Notes under the pieces: generated by a model
Told to the model about the DNA's origin: nothing
Seen by the model: only the letters and a program-made list of their open reading frames with translations
Database searches by the model: none
In this document: one piece after another, positions 38,332 through 47,079 of the stretch
Position numbering within the stretch: the stretch's first letter is position 1
Layout: each line of letters opens with the position of its first letter
DNA from: an uncultured Clostridia bacterium
GTDB lineage: Bacteria > Bacillota > Clostridia > TANB77 > CAG-508
Length of the DNA stretch: 64,000 bases
Reading direction: 5' to 3'
Assembly (NCBI GenBank): GCA_948630815.1
Contig: CAPIEU010000005.1
Span: forward strand, 62,001-126,000
Made by a program: the position numbers and the translations under genes

Positions 38332-40434
38332 TTATTTTGCCTTTTTCTTTGTTTTTGAAGATGTTTTTTTAGTAGCTTTTGTAGTTGTTTTTCTAGTAGT
38401 TTTCTTTTTGGTAGTTTTTTCTTCTAATTCTACTTTTTCTTCTGGATTCCACTTCTCACCTTTTTTTGGTTTATTCCATGAGATATAATCACATGAACTA
38501 GGATTGTTTTCGCAAATATAATAATTTCTTTTTCTTTTTGTTTTTCTTATTTGAACTTTTGCTCCACATTTTGGACAAGGTACATCTATTGTTTCTACAA
38601 ATGGTTTTGCATTTTTGCATTCTGGGTATCCAGGACAAGCTAAGAATTTTCCATATCTACCATATTTTATTACCATCATTCTACCACATTTTTCACATGG
38701 AACATCTGAAACCTCTTCAACTAATTTAACATGTTCTAATTCTTTTTCTACTTTTTCTACTGTTTTTTCAAAAGGATTATAAAATTCTTTTATTACTTTT
38801 TTCCACTTCTCTTTTCCATCTGCTATTTTATCAAATTCATTTTCCATATTAGCTGTGAATTCTACATTTATTATATCTTGGAAATTTTCTATTAATAATT
38901 TATTTACTACCTTTCCAAGGTCTGTTGGAACCAATTGTTTTTGTGTTTTTTCTATATATCTTCTCTCTAAAATAGTAGTAATTGTAGGTGAATACGTACT
39001 TGGTCTTCCTATTCCTTTTTCTTCTAATGCTTTTACAAGGCTTGCTTCTGTATAACGTGGTGGTGGCTCTGTAAAGCTTTGCTTTGTATCTATTTTCTTT
39101 TTTATTACTTCTTCATTCTCTTGTAAATCTGGTATTTTTTCGTTTTCTTCCTCTTTTACTATATCTTCTCCTTCAACATATAATATCATAAATCCTTTAA
39201 ATTTTAAGTTTTGTCCACTTGCTTTAAATGTATAATCATTTGCATTTATTGTTACAGTTAATGTATCATATATTGCTGTAGACATTTGGCTTGCTATAAA
39301 TCTATTATATATTAATTTGTATAGCTTGTATTGATCATTTGTTAATGATGATTTTATATCTTCTGGATTTATATCTACATATGTTGGCCTTATAGCTTCG
39401 TGTGCGTCTTGTGCATCTTTTCCTGTTTTATAGTATCTATTTTCGTAATATTTTTCTCCGTAATTTTTAATAATTTCTACTTTTGCTGAAGCCCTTGCTA
39501 CTTCTGATATTCTTGTTGAGTCTGTTCTCATATAAGTAATAAGCCCTACTGTTCCTTTTTCAGGTATTTTAACACCTTCATATAACCCTTGAGCAACACT
39601 CATTGTTTTCTTTAAAGTAAATCCAAGTTTCCTTGATGCCTCTTGTTGCATTGTAGAAGTTGTAAATGGTGGAGCAGGATTTCTTTTCTTTTCTCCTCTT
39701 TTTACCTCATCTATAATGTACTTAGCATCACTTATTTTTTCTAAAATCTTGTCTACTTCTTCTTTATTATGAAGTTCTAATTTTTTATTGTTTCTTCCAT
39801 AAAATTTTGCTTCAAATGTTTTTTTAGATTTTTTATCTTGTAATAAAGCATATATATTCCAATATTCTTCTGGTATAAAATGTTCTATTTCTTCTTCTCT
39901 GTCTACAATTAATTTAACTGCAACTGATTGTACCCTTCCTGCTGATAATCCACGTCTTACTTTTTTCCATAGAACTGGGCTAATTTTGTATCCAACAATT
40001 CTATCAAGTATTCTTCTTGCTTGTTGTGCATCTGTTAAATTCATATCTATTTTTCTTGGTTTTTTTATTGCTTCTTGTACAGCACCTTTTGTTATTTCAT
40101 TAAATGTTACACGTGTTTCTTCATTTTCATCTATTCCTAATATATGAGCTAAATGCCATGCAATTGCTTCTCCTTCACGGTCTGGGTCAGTTGCAAGATA
40201 TACTTTTTTAGCAGAACTTGCTTCTTTTTTTAGAGATTTTATTAAATCTCCCTTTCCTCTAATATTTATATATTCTGGTTCAAAATTGTTATCTACATCT
40301 ACACCTAATTTTGATTTAGGAAGGTCACGAATATGCCCTTGGGATGCAACAACTTTTGTATTTCCACCCAAAAATTTTTTAATAGTATTTGCCTTTGCAG
40401 GTGATTCAACTATAATTAATTTATCTGCCATCAT
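38332..40434 (-). CDS. topA: DNA topoisomerase I
   Basis: 700 residues; ATGATG at the start, and the second ATG has better spacing to AAGGAGG. Type IA topoisomerase that relaxes negative supercoils. TOPRIM domain 'KLIIVESPAKANTIKKFLGG' and 'YLATDPDREGEAIAWHL', active-site Tyr in GLITYMRTDSTRIS, 'KALEEKGIGRPSTYSPTI', then two C-terminal zinc-finger units (CEKCGRMM...CPGYPEC and CPKCGAKV...CDYISW) and a Lys/Thr-rich tail. Complete, no in-frame CGG. Confidence 0.97.
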   Translation of the reverse strand: MMADKLIIVESPAKANTIKKFLGGNTKVVASQGHIRDLPKSKLGVDVDNNFEPEYINIRGKGDLIKSLKKEASSAKKVYLATDPDREGEAIAWHLAHILGIDENEETRVTFNEITKGAVQEAIKKPRKIDMNLTDAQQARRILDRIVGYKISPVLWKKVRRGLSAGRVQSVAVKLIVDREEEIEHFIPEEYWNIYALLQDKKSKKTFEAKFYGRNNKKLELHNKEEVDKILEKISDAKYIIDEVKRGEKKRNPAPPFTTSTMQQEASRKLGFTLKKTMSVAQGLYEGVKIPEKGTVGLITYMRTDSTRISEVARASAKVEIIKNYGEKYYENRYYKTGKDAQDAHEAIRPTYVDINPEDIKSSLTNDQYKLYKLIYNRFIASQMSTAIYDTLTVTINANDYTFKASGQNLKFKGFMILYVEGEDIVKEEENEKIPDLQENEEVIKKKIDTKQSFTEPPPRYTEASLVKALEEKGIGRPSTYSPTITTILERRYIEKTQKQLVPTDLGKVVNKLLIENFQDIINVEFTANMENEFDKIADGKEKWKKVIKEFYNPFEKTVEKVEKELEHVKLVEEVSDVPCEKCGRMMVIKYGRYGKFLACPGYPECKNAKPFVETIDVPCPKCGAKVQIRKTKRKRNYYICENNPSSCDYISWNKPKKGEKWNPEEKVELEEKTTKKKTTRKTTTKATKKTSSKTKKKAK

Positions 40435-40517
40435 TTCCTCCTTTATTCTTATATTAAACTATTCTAGACCATATTATTCTAATTTGCAAGTAATTTTGGA
40501 AATTTTTTATTAAAATA

Positions 40518-40687
40518 GGTTACTGTTCAGGCTATATCATTTGCAATCCGCTCCCATGTAGTAATATATTTATTTTGAAAAGTTTCGACACTCTCCAACG
40601 CCTCTGGAGATTCCGCATACTACACTTTTAAAAATAAATATATTACTACACTCACGCTAGTTACGAAATGTTGGACTGAACTGTAAC
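40518..40687. repeat. MITE-like inverted-repeat element
   Basis: Outer arms GTTACTGTTCAG and CTGAACTGTAAC, inner arms TGTAGTAATATATTTATTTT and AAAATAAATATATTACTACA, about 170 bases, in the 362-base gap between topA and the LamG gene. No ORF. A solo end copy (GGCTGAACAGTAAC) is near 4793. Confidence 0.7.
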
Positions 40688-40693
40688 TAAAAT

Positions 40694-40736
40694 AGAAAAA
40701 CCATATATTTAATCTTACTAAATACATGGTTTTTTA
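40694..40736. terminator. Terminator of the LamG protein gene
   Basis: AAAAACCAT-TATTTA pairs with TAAATA-ATGGTTTTT, T runs on both strands. Confidence 0.85.
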
Positions 40737-40796
40737 TTATTTTTCTACTTTAACAATTCCTTAACCTTTTTTCTGATATTGCTTAAATTATTTCTT

Positions 40797-42650
40797 CTAC
40801 TTGCTCATTTCTATCCATTTATTTATATCATACCATAATACTAAATCTCCATCTGCCTCAGTTATTTTTAATGAATATATTCTTCCTTTAAAATATTGAT
40901 CAATTCCATTTCCAGACCAATTTGATTTACCCAAATAGTTTGATGTTCTTGATACATTATTTACTGTATAATTTGTTACTGTATTATATATTTCTTCTCC
41001 ATTTTCATAAAAAGTAATCTTATAATTATTACTTTCATTCTTTTCATATTTTATCGCATACTTTGATTTTTCATTTAATGTAATAGTAGAAGTTCTAAAA
41101 TCATGTGTTTCTTGACTAGCTCCATTTAAAATCATAAGTATTAAATTATCAGTAGTTAGACGATTTGCAACTAATATATTATTATTTGATGGTCCGTTTC
41201 CGAAATCGAATATTCTTGACCATTGATTGAATGCTTCCCATGTCGCCTCAAATTCTATACTAAATCCATTTGCCCAATCTATTGTTTCTTCTAATTCCAT
41301 TATTTGTCCATAATCATCTTGTCCGTCAAAACTTAAATAGTACATGTTATTTTCATCTTTTTTTACTTTTGCTCCACTTTTTTGATGTAGTATATGTTCT
41401 TTTCCTGAAATATCAGCTATTTTTCCTGTATAATCCTCTCCTACTACTTTTATATTTTGAATTTCATACTTTTCTAAATATTTATTCATATCATACCACA
41501 ATACTAAGTCCCCATCAGCTTCAGTTATTTTTAATGAATATATTTTTCCATTAAAATAAGCATTTTCACTCCAGTTTGGTCTACCTAAATAGTTCGATGT
41601 TCTTAATATATTCTTCAAAGTGTAATTTGTTATCTTGGTAAATATTTCTTCCTCATTTTTATAAAAAGTAATTTTATACATATCATCTTCATTTTTCTCG
41701 TATCTTATTACATACTTTGATTTTTCATTTAATATAATGCTTGGTATTCTAATATCCCACGTTCCCTGTTTATTATATCCATTCCAAATTTCAAATAATA
41801 GTTCGTTATTTGAAAAATAATTCGAAATTATTATATTATCATTTCCAGCTCCATTTCCAAAATCTAATATTCTAGACCAATCATTAAATGCTTCCCATGT
41901 TGCTTCAAATTCTACACTAAATCCATTTGCCCAATCTATCGTTTCTTCTAATTCCATTATTTGCCCATAATCATTTTGCCCATCAAAACCTAAATAATAA
42001 TTTGCTTGTTCATCTTTTTTTATTTTTATTCCATTTTTTAAATATAAAGTATGCTCTTGTCCACTTAAATCTTCTATCTGTACATTGTCTATACTCTCTA
42101 TTTGTGCTACTTTTGTTTCTTTATTATATGTTACTGTCCATTCTCCTACTGGTAACTCTTTTGTATTTTTTATTTCTATTCCATTATACATAAATTTAGT
42201 ATTTGATGGCTTTTTTAAATATTCATATAATGGTATATCTTGTCCATATTCTATTATTTTTTCTACATTTCCAACTATTTTATCTTCTTCTCCAAATTCT
42301 TCTATAATTTTTGGTACTGTTCTATCTATTAAAAATTGCCATCCATTCACTGTTACAAGATCTCCATTTACTGTCATTTTATTTTCTTTTAATTTGTTAT
42401 TTATATATTCATTCTCATTATAGTCTTCAGGTTTTGTTATTTTATCTGCTTGCAGTTCTATTAGTAGCGCCTCTAATTTTTCTCTTGCTCCTGCTTGTTG
42501 ATATTTTTCTCCAGCATAACTAGCTGTATTAAATAATCCATTTTTTCCTATTAATACATTTATTGTTACTCCTGCAAGGATCAAGAGAATTATGATTGTT
42601 ATGATTAGAGCGATTAGGGTGATGGCATGGTTATTTTTTTCACTATTCAT
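40797..42650 (-). CDS. Pilin-like surface protein with two LamG-type domains
   Basis: 617 residues. N-terminus MNSEKNNHAITLIALIITII with a hydrophobic methylation-type helix, as in Clostridia prepilin-like proteins, then a helical stalk to about residue 85. Two tandem copies (about 205-390 and 410-605) of a concanavalin A/LamG-like fold, each starting with a Leu/His/Gln motif 'G(Q/K)EHxLxxK(N/S)G' and containing 'YGQIMELEETIDWANGFS' and 'YSLKITEADGDLVLWYD'. The copies are about 60 percent identical by eye, indicating recent duplication. Probably surface-exposed and glycan-binding. Start after AAGGAGG. Confidence 0.8.
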   Translation of the reverse strand: MNSEKNNHAITLIALIITIIILLILAGVTINVLIGKNGLFNTASYAGEKYQQAGAREKLEALLIELQADKITKPEDYNENEYINNKLKENKMTVNGDLVTVNGWQFLIDRTVPKIIEEFGEEDKIVGNVEKIIEYGQDIPLYEYLKKPSNTKFMYNGIEIKNTKELPVGEWTVTYNKETKVAQIESIDNVQIEDLSGQEHTLYLKNGIKIKKDEQANYYLGFDGQNDYGQIMELEETIDWANGFSVEFEATWEAFNDWSRILDFGNGAGNDNIIISNYFSNNELLFEIWNGYNKQGTWDIRIPSIILNEKSKYVIRYEKNEDDMYKITFYKNEEEIFTKITNYTLKNILRTSNYLGRPNWSENAYFNGKIYSLKITEADGDLVLWYDMNKYLEKYEIQNIKVVGEDYTGKIADISGKEHILHQKSGAKVKKDENNMYYLSFDGQDDYGQIMELEETIDWANGFSIEFEATWEAFNQWSRIFDFGNGPSNNNILVANRLTTDNLILMILNGASQETHDFRTSTITLNEKSKYAIKYEKNESNNYKITFYENGEEIYNTVTNYTVNNVSRTSNYLGKSNWSGNGIDQYFKGRIYSLKITEADGDLVLWYDINKWIEMSK

Positions 42651-42819
42651 TATCTTTTGTTCCTCCTTTGTTTCTTATTAAATTGTTATCATTTTTTCAT
42701 TATTTATACTTCTTTTTTTCCGTTTATATATTATATCAACCAGTGTTATTTGTCAACACATTTCATAAATTTCACCAAAACTATACCACCTTTAACATAT
42801 ATAATTTTATTCTCTTTTA

Positions 42820-42868
42820 AAGTAAAAAAAACACACACATTTAACCAAAGTTAAATGTGTGTGTTTTC
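42820..42868 (-). terminator. Terminator of the gene at 42868
   Basis: AAAACACACACATTTAA pairs with TTAAATGTGTGTGTTTT; flanking AAAGTA/TACTTT extends the stem. Confidence 0.9.
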
Positions 42869-43164
42869 TACTTTAAAAATTTTTCAATCATTTCTTCTGA
42901 TACTGCTGGTGTTATTTCTCCTTCTCTTAATTGTTCTAGTATTTTATTTATTATGTTTTCCTCATCTGTTATTTTTTCTATAAGTTTGTTTTCTACATTC
43001 ACTTTATCTTCTTTATACTCCGTTTTTACTACTTCGATACCATAAAAAGATTTATAATTTTCTACTTCTTCTGTTTTATAGTATTCTAACCTTATTGGAT
43101 AATAAATATTGTTGTTTGCTAAAGTGTCTTTCCCAACATATGTACCTCCAAAGAAGCTTTTCAT
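42868..43164 (-). CDS. Small hypothetical protein, DUF6514-like
   Basis: 98 residues, soluble. Central 'RLEYYKTEEVENYKSFYGIEVVKTEY' resembles the small Clostridia family DUF6514, with an acidic helical C-terminus. Assignment is from memory of the pattern. Start after GGGAGG. Confidence 0.65.
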   Translation of the reverse strand: MKSFFGGTYVGKDTLANNNIYYPIRLEYYKTEEVENYKSFYGIEVVKTEYKEDKVNVENKLIEKITDEENIINKILEQLREGEITPAVSEEMIEKFLK

Positions 43165-43380
43165 TTATTTTTTACCTCCCTTTTATTTTGACTAACTATA
43201 ATAATATACTATATATTTAGTAGGTTTTGCAAGTATTTTACACCGCATTAATTTACATATTTTTACAATTTTTGATGTGAATTTACTTTTTTATACTTTT
43301 TCCTACTTAATTTTTATGTTTTGTAATAAAAAAACTATATGGAGGTAATACGTTTGAAATGTAAACATTTACAGCATTTA

Positions 43381-43415
43381 ACTTAGTGAAAATTTAGCAT
43401 TTCACTAAGTTTTTT
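43381..43415 (+). terminator. Plus-strand hairpin overlapping the 3' end of murG
   Basis: ACTTAGTGAAA/TTTCACTAAGT followed by TTTTTTATTT on the plus strand. The left arm is murG-distal and the stop codon of murG is in the loop. A plus-strand transcript seems to end here. Confidence 0.6.
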
Positions 43416-44500
43416 ATTTCTTCATATATCTTATCTTCTACATTATTTATAGCAATTTTTCTTGCATTCTCTCCCATTTCTTGCATTTGTTTTGGATTTC
43501 TAATTATTTCTTCTACTAATGAATTTAGGGTACTTTCGTTTAGGTTTTCATTTAATAATATTTTTGCCGCTCCTACATTTTCTAATACTTTGGCATTGTA
43601 TACTTGATGATTATTACTTACATTTGGAAGTGGTATAAAAATTGCAGGTTTACCTACTATTGATATTTCTGTTATTGTCATTGCACCACTTCTTGAAATT
43701 ATTAAGTCACACGCATTCATTACTTCTTCCATATTATAGATATATGGCACTATTTTTACATCTTGTATTTTTGATATGTTGCTTATTTCATTTTTTACTA
43801 TATCATACTGCATAGGCCCTGGTGCCCACATTATTTGATAATTTTTATTTAATTCTTTATTTACTATTTTAATTACATTATCATTAATTGCTTTTGCACC
43901 CTGTGAGCCTCCAAATATTAATACTACTGGTTTTTCAGGATTTAATCCTAACCTTTTTATTGTTTCATCTTTTTGCCCTTTAGTTAAGTTTAAATTTTTT
44001 ATTTTGGTTGGCGTTCCTGTTAGTACTACATTAGTATTTTGAGAAATTCTATCTTTAGCATCTTCAAAACTTACAAGTATGGTATTAACTCTTTTAGATA
44101 GCATTTTTACTGCTTTACCTGGCCAAGCATTGCTTTCATGTAAAAGAGTTGGTATTTTATATTTATTAGCAGCAAGAATTGCTGCTCCACAAATATATCC
44201 ACCTGTTCCTATTATAATGTCTGGTGAAAATTCTTTAACTATTTTTTTTGCTTCACTAACTCCTTTTAGAGTTTTTATATTCTTTTTTAAGCTATCTAAG
44301 CTTATTTTTTTGTTAAGTCCATATGCTTCTATTGTTTTTAGCGGATATCCAGCTCTTGGTACTAAATCATTTTCAAGCCCTCTATCTGTTCCTAAAAATA
44401 GTATTTCAGAACGAGGACTTTCCTTTTTTATTTTGTTTGCAATGGCAAGAGCAGGGTTAATATGCCCTGCTGTTCCTGCTGCTGCTACTATAACTCTCAT
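43394..44500 (-). CDS. murG: UDP-GlcNAc transferase MurG
   Basis: 368 residues. Membrane-associated glycosyltransferase turning lipid I into lipid II. N-terminal 'AAAGTAGHINPALAIA' (G-loop), 'GTGGYICGAAILAA', 'HESNAWPGKA', 'FGGSQGAKAIND' and 'ISRSGAMTITEI' are hallmark segments. Last gene of the cluster. Intact. Confidence 0.96.
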   Translation of the reverse strand: MRVIVAAAGTAGHINPALAIANKIKKESPRSEILFLGTDRGLENDLVPRAGYPLKTIEAYGLNKKISLDSLKKNIKTLKGVSEAKKIVKEFSPDIIIGTGGYICGAAILAANKYKIPTLLHESNAWPGKAVKMLSKRVNTILVSFEDAKDRISQNTNVVLTGTPTKIKNLNLTKGQKDETIKRLGLNPEKPVVLIFGGSQGAKAINDNVIKIVNKELNKNYQIMWAPGPMQYDIVKNEISNISKIQDVKIVPYIYNMEEVMNACDLIISRSGAMTITEISIVGKPAIFIPLPNVSNNHQVYNAKVLENVGAAKILLNENLNESTLNSLVEEIIRNPKQMQEMGENARKIAINNVEDKIYEEIKNLVKC

Positions 44501-44514
44501 AAATAATCTCCTTT

Positions 44515-44691
44515 TTGAAGTTTGAGGTTTGAGGTTGGAAGTTAGAACTTATAAAAAACAGGCTTACTCTCACAAACAGAAATCGCTTGCCACTATATTT
44601 AACTTAAAATAAAATATTTTCCTATAATATGAAAATTCTTCGAAGAACTTTCTTAATATCTAACTTCTAACCTCTAACCTCTAACCTCTAA
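44515..44691. repeat. Inverted element with GAGGTTTGAGGT/CTAACCT heptamers
   Basis: Between ftsW and murG. Left end has GAGGTTtGAGGTTgGAAGTTAGAA, right end about four copies of CTAACCT (44660-44690); the two ends are inverted to each other. A CTTCGAAG palindrome lies at about 44638. The whole is about 175 bases with no ORF. Confidence 0.75.
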
Positions 44692-45840
44692 TTACACTTT
44701 TTCTGCTGACCTAGATATATTTAGTAATATTCCCATTGAACTTAGAAGTATTACAAGTGCAGTTCCTCCATAACTAAAGAATGGTAACGGAATTCCTGTA
44801 TTTGGCATTGACGAGGTTACAACTGCTATATTTAGTATTGCTTGCAAACCAACAAGTGATGTAATTCCAACTGCAAGTAAACTTCCAAACATATCTTTTG
44901 CACGAATTGCAACTAATAATCCTCTCCATATTAATACTGCAAATAATATAATTACAACTATACACCCTATAAAACCTAATTCTTCTGCAAGTACTGAGAA
45001 TATAAAGTCATTATGTGGTTCTGGTATGTATAAAAACTTTTGCTTACTTTCTCCTAGTCCCGCTCCAAATAATCCTCCAGAACCTATTGCATATAAGCTT
45101 TGTATAATTTGCCATCCGTCCCCTTTTGCATCACTCCACGGATCTAAAAAAGTGGTAATTCTTGCTAGACGGAAGTTTGCATCTTCTGAATCTTTAACTT
45201 TTATATATGTAAATAATGCTGAGCCTCCTACTAATGCTAATATTATTCCTGATATTAAAAAGTATTTTAGTTTTGTTCCTGCCATTAACATCATTATAGA
45301 TATTACTACTACTATAATTATTGTAGCACTTAAGTGGTTTTGCAGAAAAAGAAGAATTAATGCAATTGGAACTATAAATAAAAGTGGTGCAACAAATCCC
45401 TTTTTAAAATCTTTTAATTTATCTTTATTTTTTGTAAGCCAAGCTGCATAAAATACTATTAGTGCTATTTTTGCTATTTCTGATGGTTGAAATCTTACAA
45501 ATCCTAAATCTAACCATCTTACAGCTCCTTTACTTGATGAACCCAAAAATCTAACTGATGCAAGTATTACAACTGAGCCGATGTATGCAACTTTTGCAAA
45601 TTTCGCATATATTTTATAATCTATTTTTGATATTACTAACATTGCTACTATTCCTATTATAGCAAATATTACTTGTTTTCTTACATATGAATAACTATCT
45701 CCATCTTCTGCTAATGCTTGTGGAGAACTTGCTGACAATACCATAATAATTCCCATAGCTAGTAATATTAGTATTATTATAAATAAGATAAAATCAAATG
45801 GTTTTTCTTTTGCTTGCGTACTTTTATTTTGATTTTTCAA
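44692..45840 (-). CDS. ftsW: Lipid II polymerase FtsW/SpoVE
   Basis: 382 residues, about ten membrane segments, of the SEDS family that polymerises lipid II at the septum. Signatures: 'LDLGFVRFQPSEIAKIALIVF' (with the WLDLG-QPSE region), 'RLARITTFLDPWSDAKGDGWQ', 'GLGESKQKFLYIPEPHNDFIFSVLAEELGF' and 'NTGIPLPFFSYGGTA'. Next to mraY and murG, so either FtsW or the sporulation paralogue SpoVE; the class B PBP in the same cluster would be its partner. Confidence 0.92.
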   Translation of the reverse strand: MKNQNKSTQAKEKPFDFILFIIILILLAMGIIMVLSASSPQALAEDGDSYSYVRKQVIFAIIGIVAMLVISKIDYKIYAKFAKVAYIGSVVILASVRFLGSSSKGAVRWLDLGFVRFQPSEIAKIALIVFYAAWLTKNKDKLKDFKKGFVAPLLFIVPIALILLFLQNHLSATIIIVVVISIMMLMAGTKLKYFLISGIILALVGGSALFTYIKVKDSEDANFRLARITTFLDPWSDAKGDGWQIIQSLYAIGSGGLFGAGLGESKQKFLYIPEPHNDFIFSVLAEELGFIGCIVVIILFAVLIWRGLLVAIRAKDMFGSLLAVGITSLVGLQAILNIAVVTSSMPNTGIPLPFFSYGGTALVILLSSMGILLNISRSAEKV

Positions 45841-45880
45841 ATCTTGTTCTCCTTTCTCTATATTTACGAAATTCTTCTGG

Positions 45881-46013
45881 TTGGACGAGCAATGCTACCC
45901 CCTACACCATTTGCATTAGATTTTCTTCATTTAGGCAGACACAGAACCAGCCACTACTTCATTATATTATTCATTTTTCATCCTTACCGAAAGGCGAACT
46001 CGCTCCTACACCA
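45881..46013. repeat. Cluster of family A-type palindromes
   Basis: GGACGAGCAATGCTACCCCCTACA (from 45881), a degenerate AGGCAGACACAGAACCAGCCACTAC (from 45935) and GGCGAACTCGCTCCTACA (from 45992). Fills the ftsW-mraY gap and reaches the last codons of mraY. Confidence 0.6.
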
Positions 46014-46995
46014 CAAATAATCCCACAATACAAAGTGCTAATGTTATAATGCTAAATATTGATACTACTTTGTTTTCTCCCCATCCTGATAGTTCAAAAT
46101 GATGGTGTAATGGTGCCATTTTAAAGATTCTATTTCCTGTTTTTTTGAAGTATACTACTTGCAATATAACAGATACTGTTTCAAGCACTGGAATTAATGC
46201 TATTATTATTAAAATAAGTGGCATTTTTAAATATAGTGCAAGTGCTACTATAACTCCTCCTAAAAGAAGTGAACCTGTATCTCCCATAAATACCTTTGCT
46301 GGATGCATATTGAATAATAAAAACCCAAGACACGCTCCTATTACTATAGTTCCAAATATTACTACTTCTTTTACATCATAAATAATTCCTATTACTGTTA
46401 AACATGTAATTATTATTGCAGATATTGTTGGGCATAACCCATCTACTCCATCTGTTAAATTTACTGCATTTGTTGTTCCAAGTATTACAAATATTGCAAA
46501 TGGTATGTATACCCATATTGGCAAATTTATGCTAATTTTAAAAATTGGTATAAATATATCTGTTCCGAGGTCAATTATTTCTATAAGATATATTACAAAT
46601 AATACTGCTATTGATAATAATCCTATCATTTTATATGCTGGCTTCAAGCCTTTTGTATTATGAAAAACTAATTTTTTCATATCATCTATAAATCCAACTA
46701 ATCCAAACCCTAATGACATTATAGCAAGTGGAATTAGTTTTTTTGCTAGTTCTAATTGATCTTTCGCATAACTTAAAAATATAAATACTATTAATATAGC
46801 AATTGATGCTGCAAGTATAACTCCTCCCATTGTTGGAGTTCCCTCTTTAGATAAGTGTGATTGTGGTCCATCTTCCCTTTCTATTTGCCCAACTTTTAGT
46901 TTTTTTAGAATTGGAATTGTAACTATTCCTAGTGCTACAGTTGCTATAAAGGATAGTAATAATATTTTTATTTGAAAATAATTCAAATTTCTCAC
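46006..46995 (-). CDS. mraY: Phospho-N-acetylmuramoyl-pentapeptide transferase MraY
   Basis: 329 residues, ten membrane segments. Makes lipid I from UDP-MurNAc-pentapeptide and undecaprenyl phosphate. Signatures: 'GPQSHLSKEGTPTMGG' (MraY-specific), 'FIDDMKKLV', 'NAVNLTDGVDGLCPT', 'VFMGDTGSLLLGG' and 'MAPLHHHFELSGW' (triple His). The last few codons lie in palindromic repeat sequence. Confidence 0.97.
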   Translation of the reverse strand: MRNLNYFQIKILLLSFIATVALGIVTIPILKKLKVGQIEREDGPQSHLSKEGTPTMGGVILAASIAILIVFIFLSYAKDQLELAKKLIPLAIMSLGFGLVGFIDDMKKLVFHNTKGLKPAYKMIGLLSIAVLFVIYLIEIIDLGTDIFIPIFKISINLPIWVYIPFAIFVILGTTNAVNLTDGVDGLCPTISAIIITCLTVIGIIYDVKEVVIFGTIVIGACLGFLLFNMHPAKVFMGDTGSLLLGGVIVALALYLKMPLILIIIALIPVLETVSVILQVVYFKKTGNRIFKMAPLHHHFELSGWGENKVVSIFSIITLALCIVGLFVV

Positions 46996-47079
46996 CCTTT
47001 ATTATATTTAGATAAACTACTGTTTATTCTAATTTCATTTTTCTAGATAATTTATTTTTAATTTTATTATATATTTTTA

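Noticed and set aside
43341..43381. Short plus-strand peptide with TTG start after GGAGGT (about 10 codons)
   Set aside because: Could be a leader peptide before the hairpin at 43381, but too short and without a downstream plus-strand gene.
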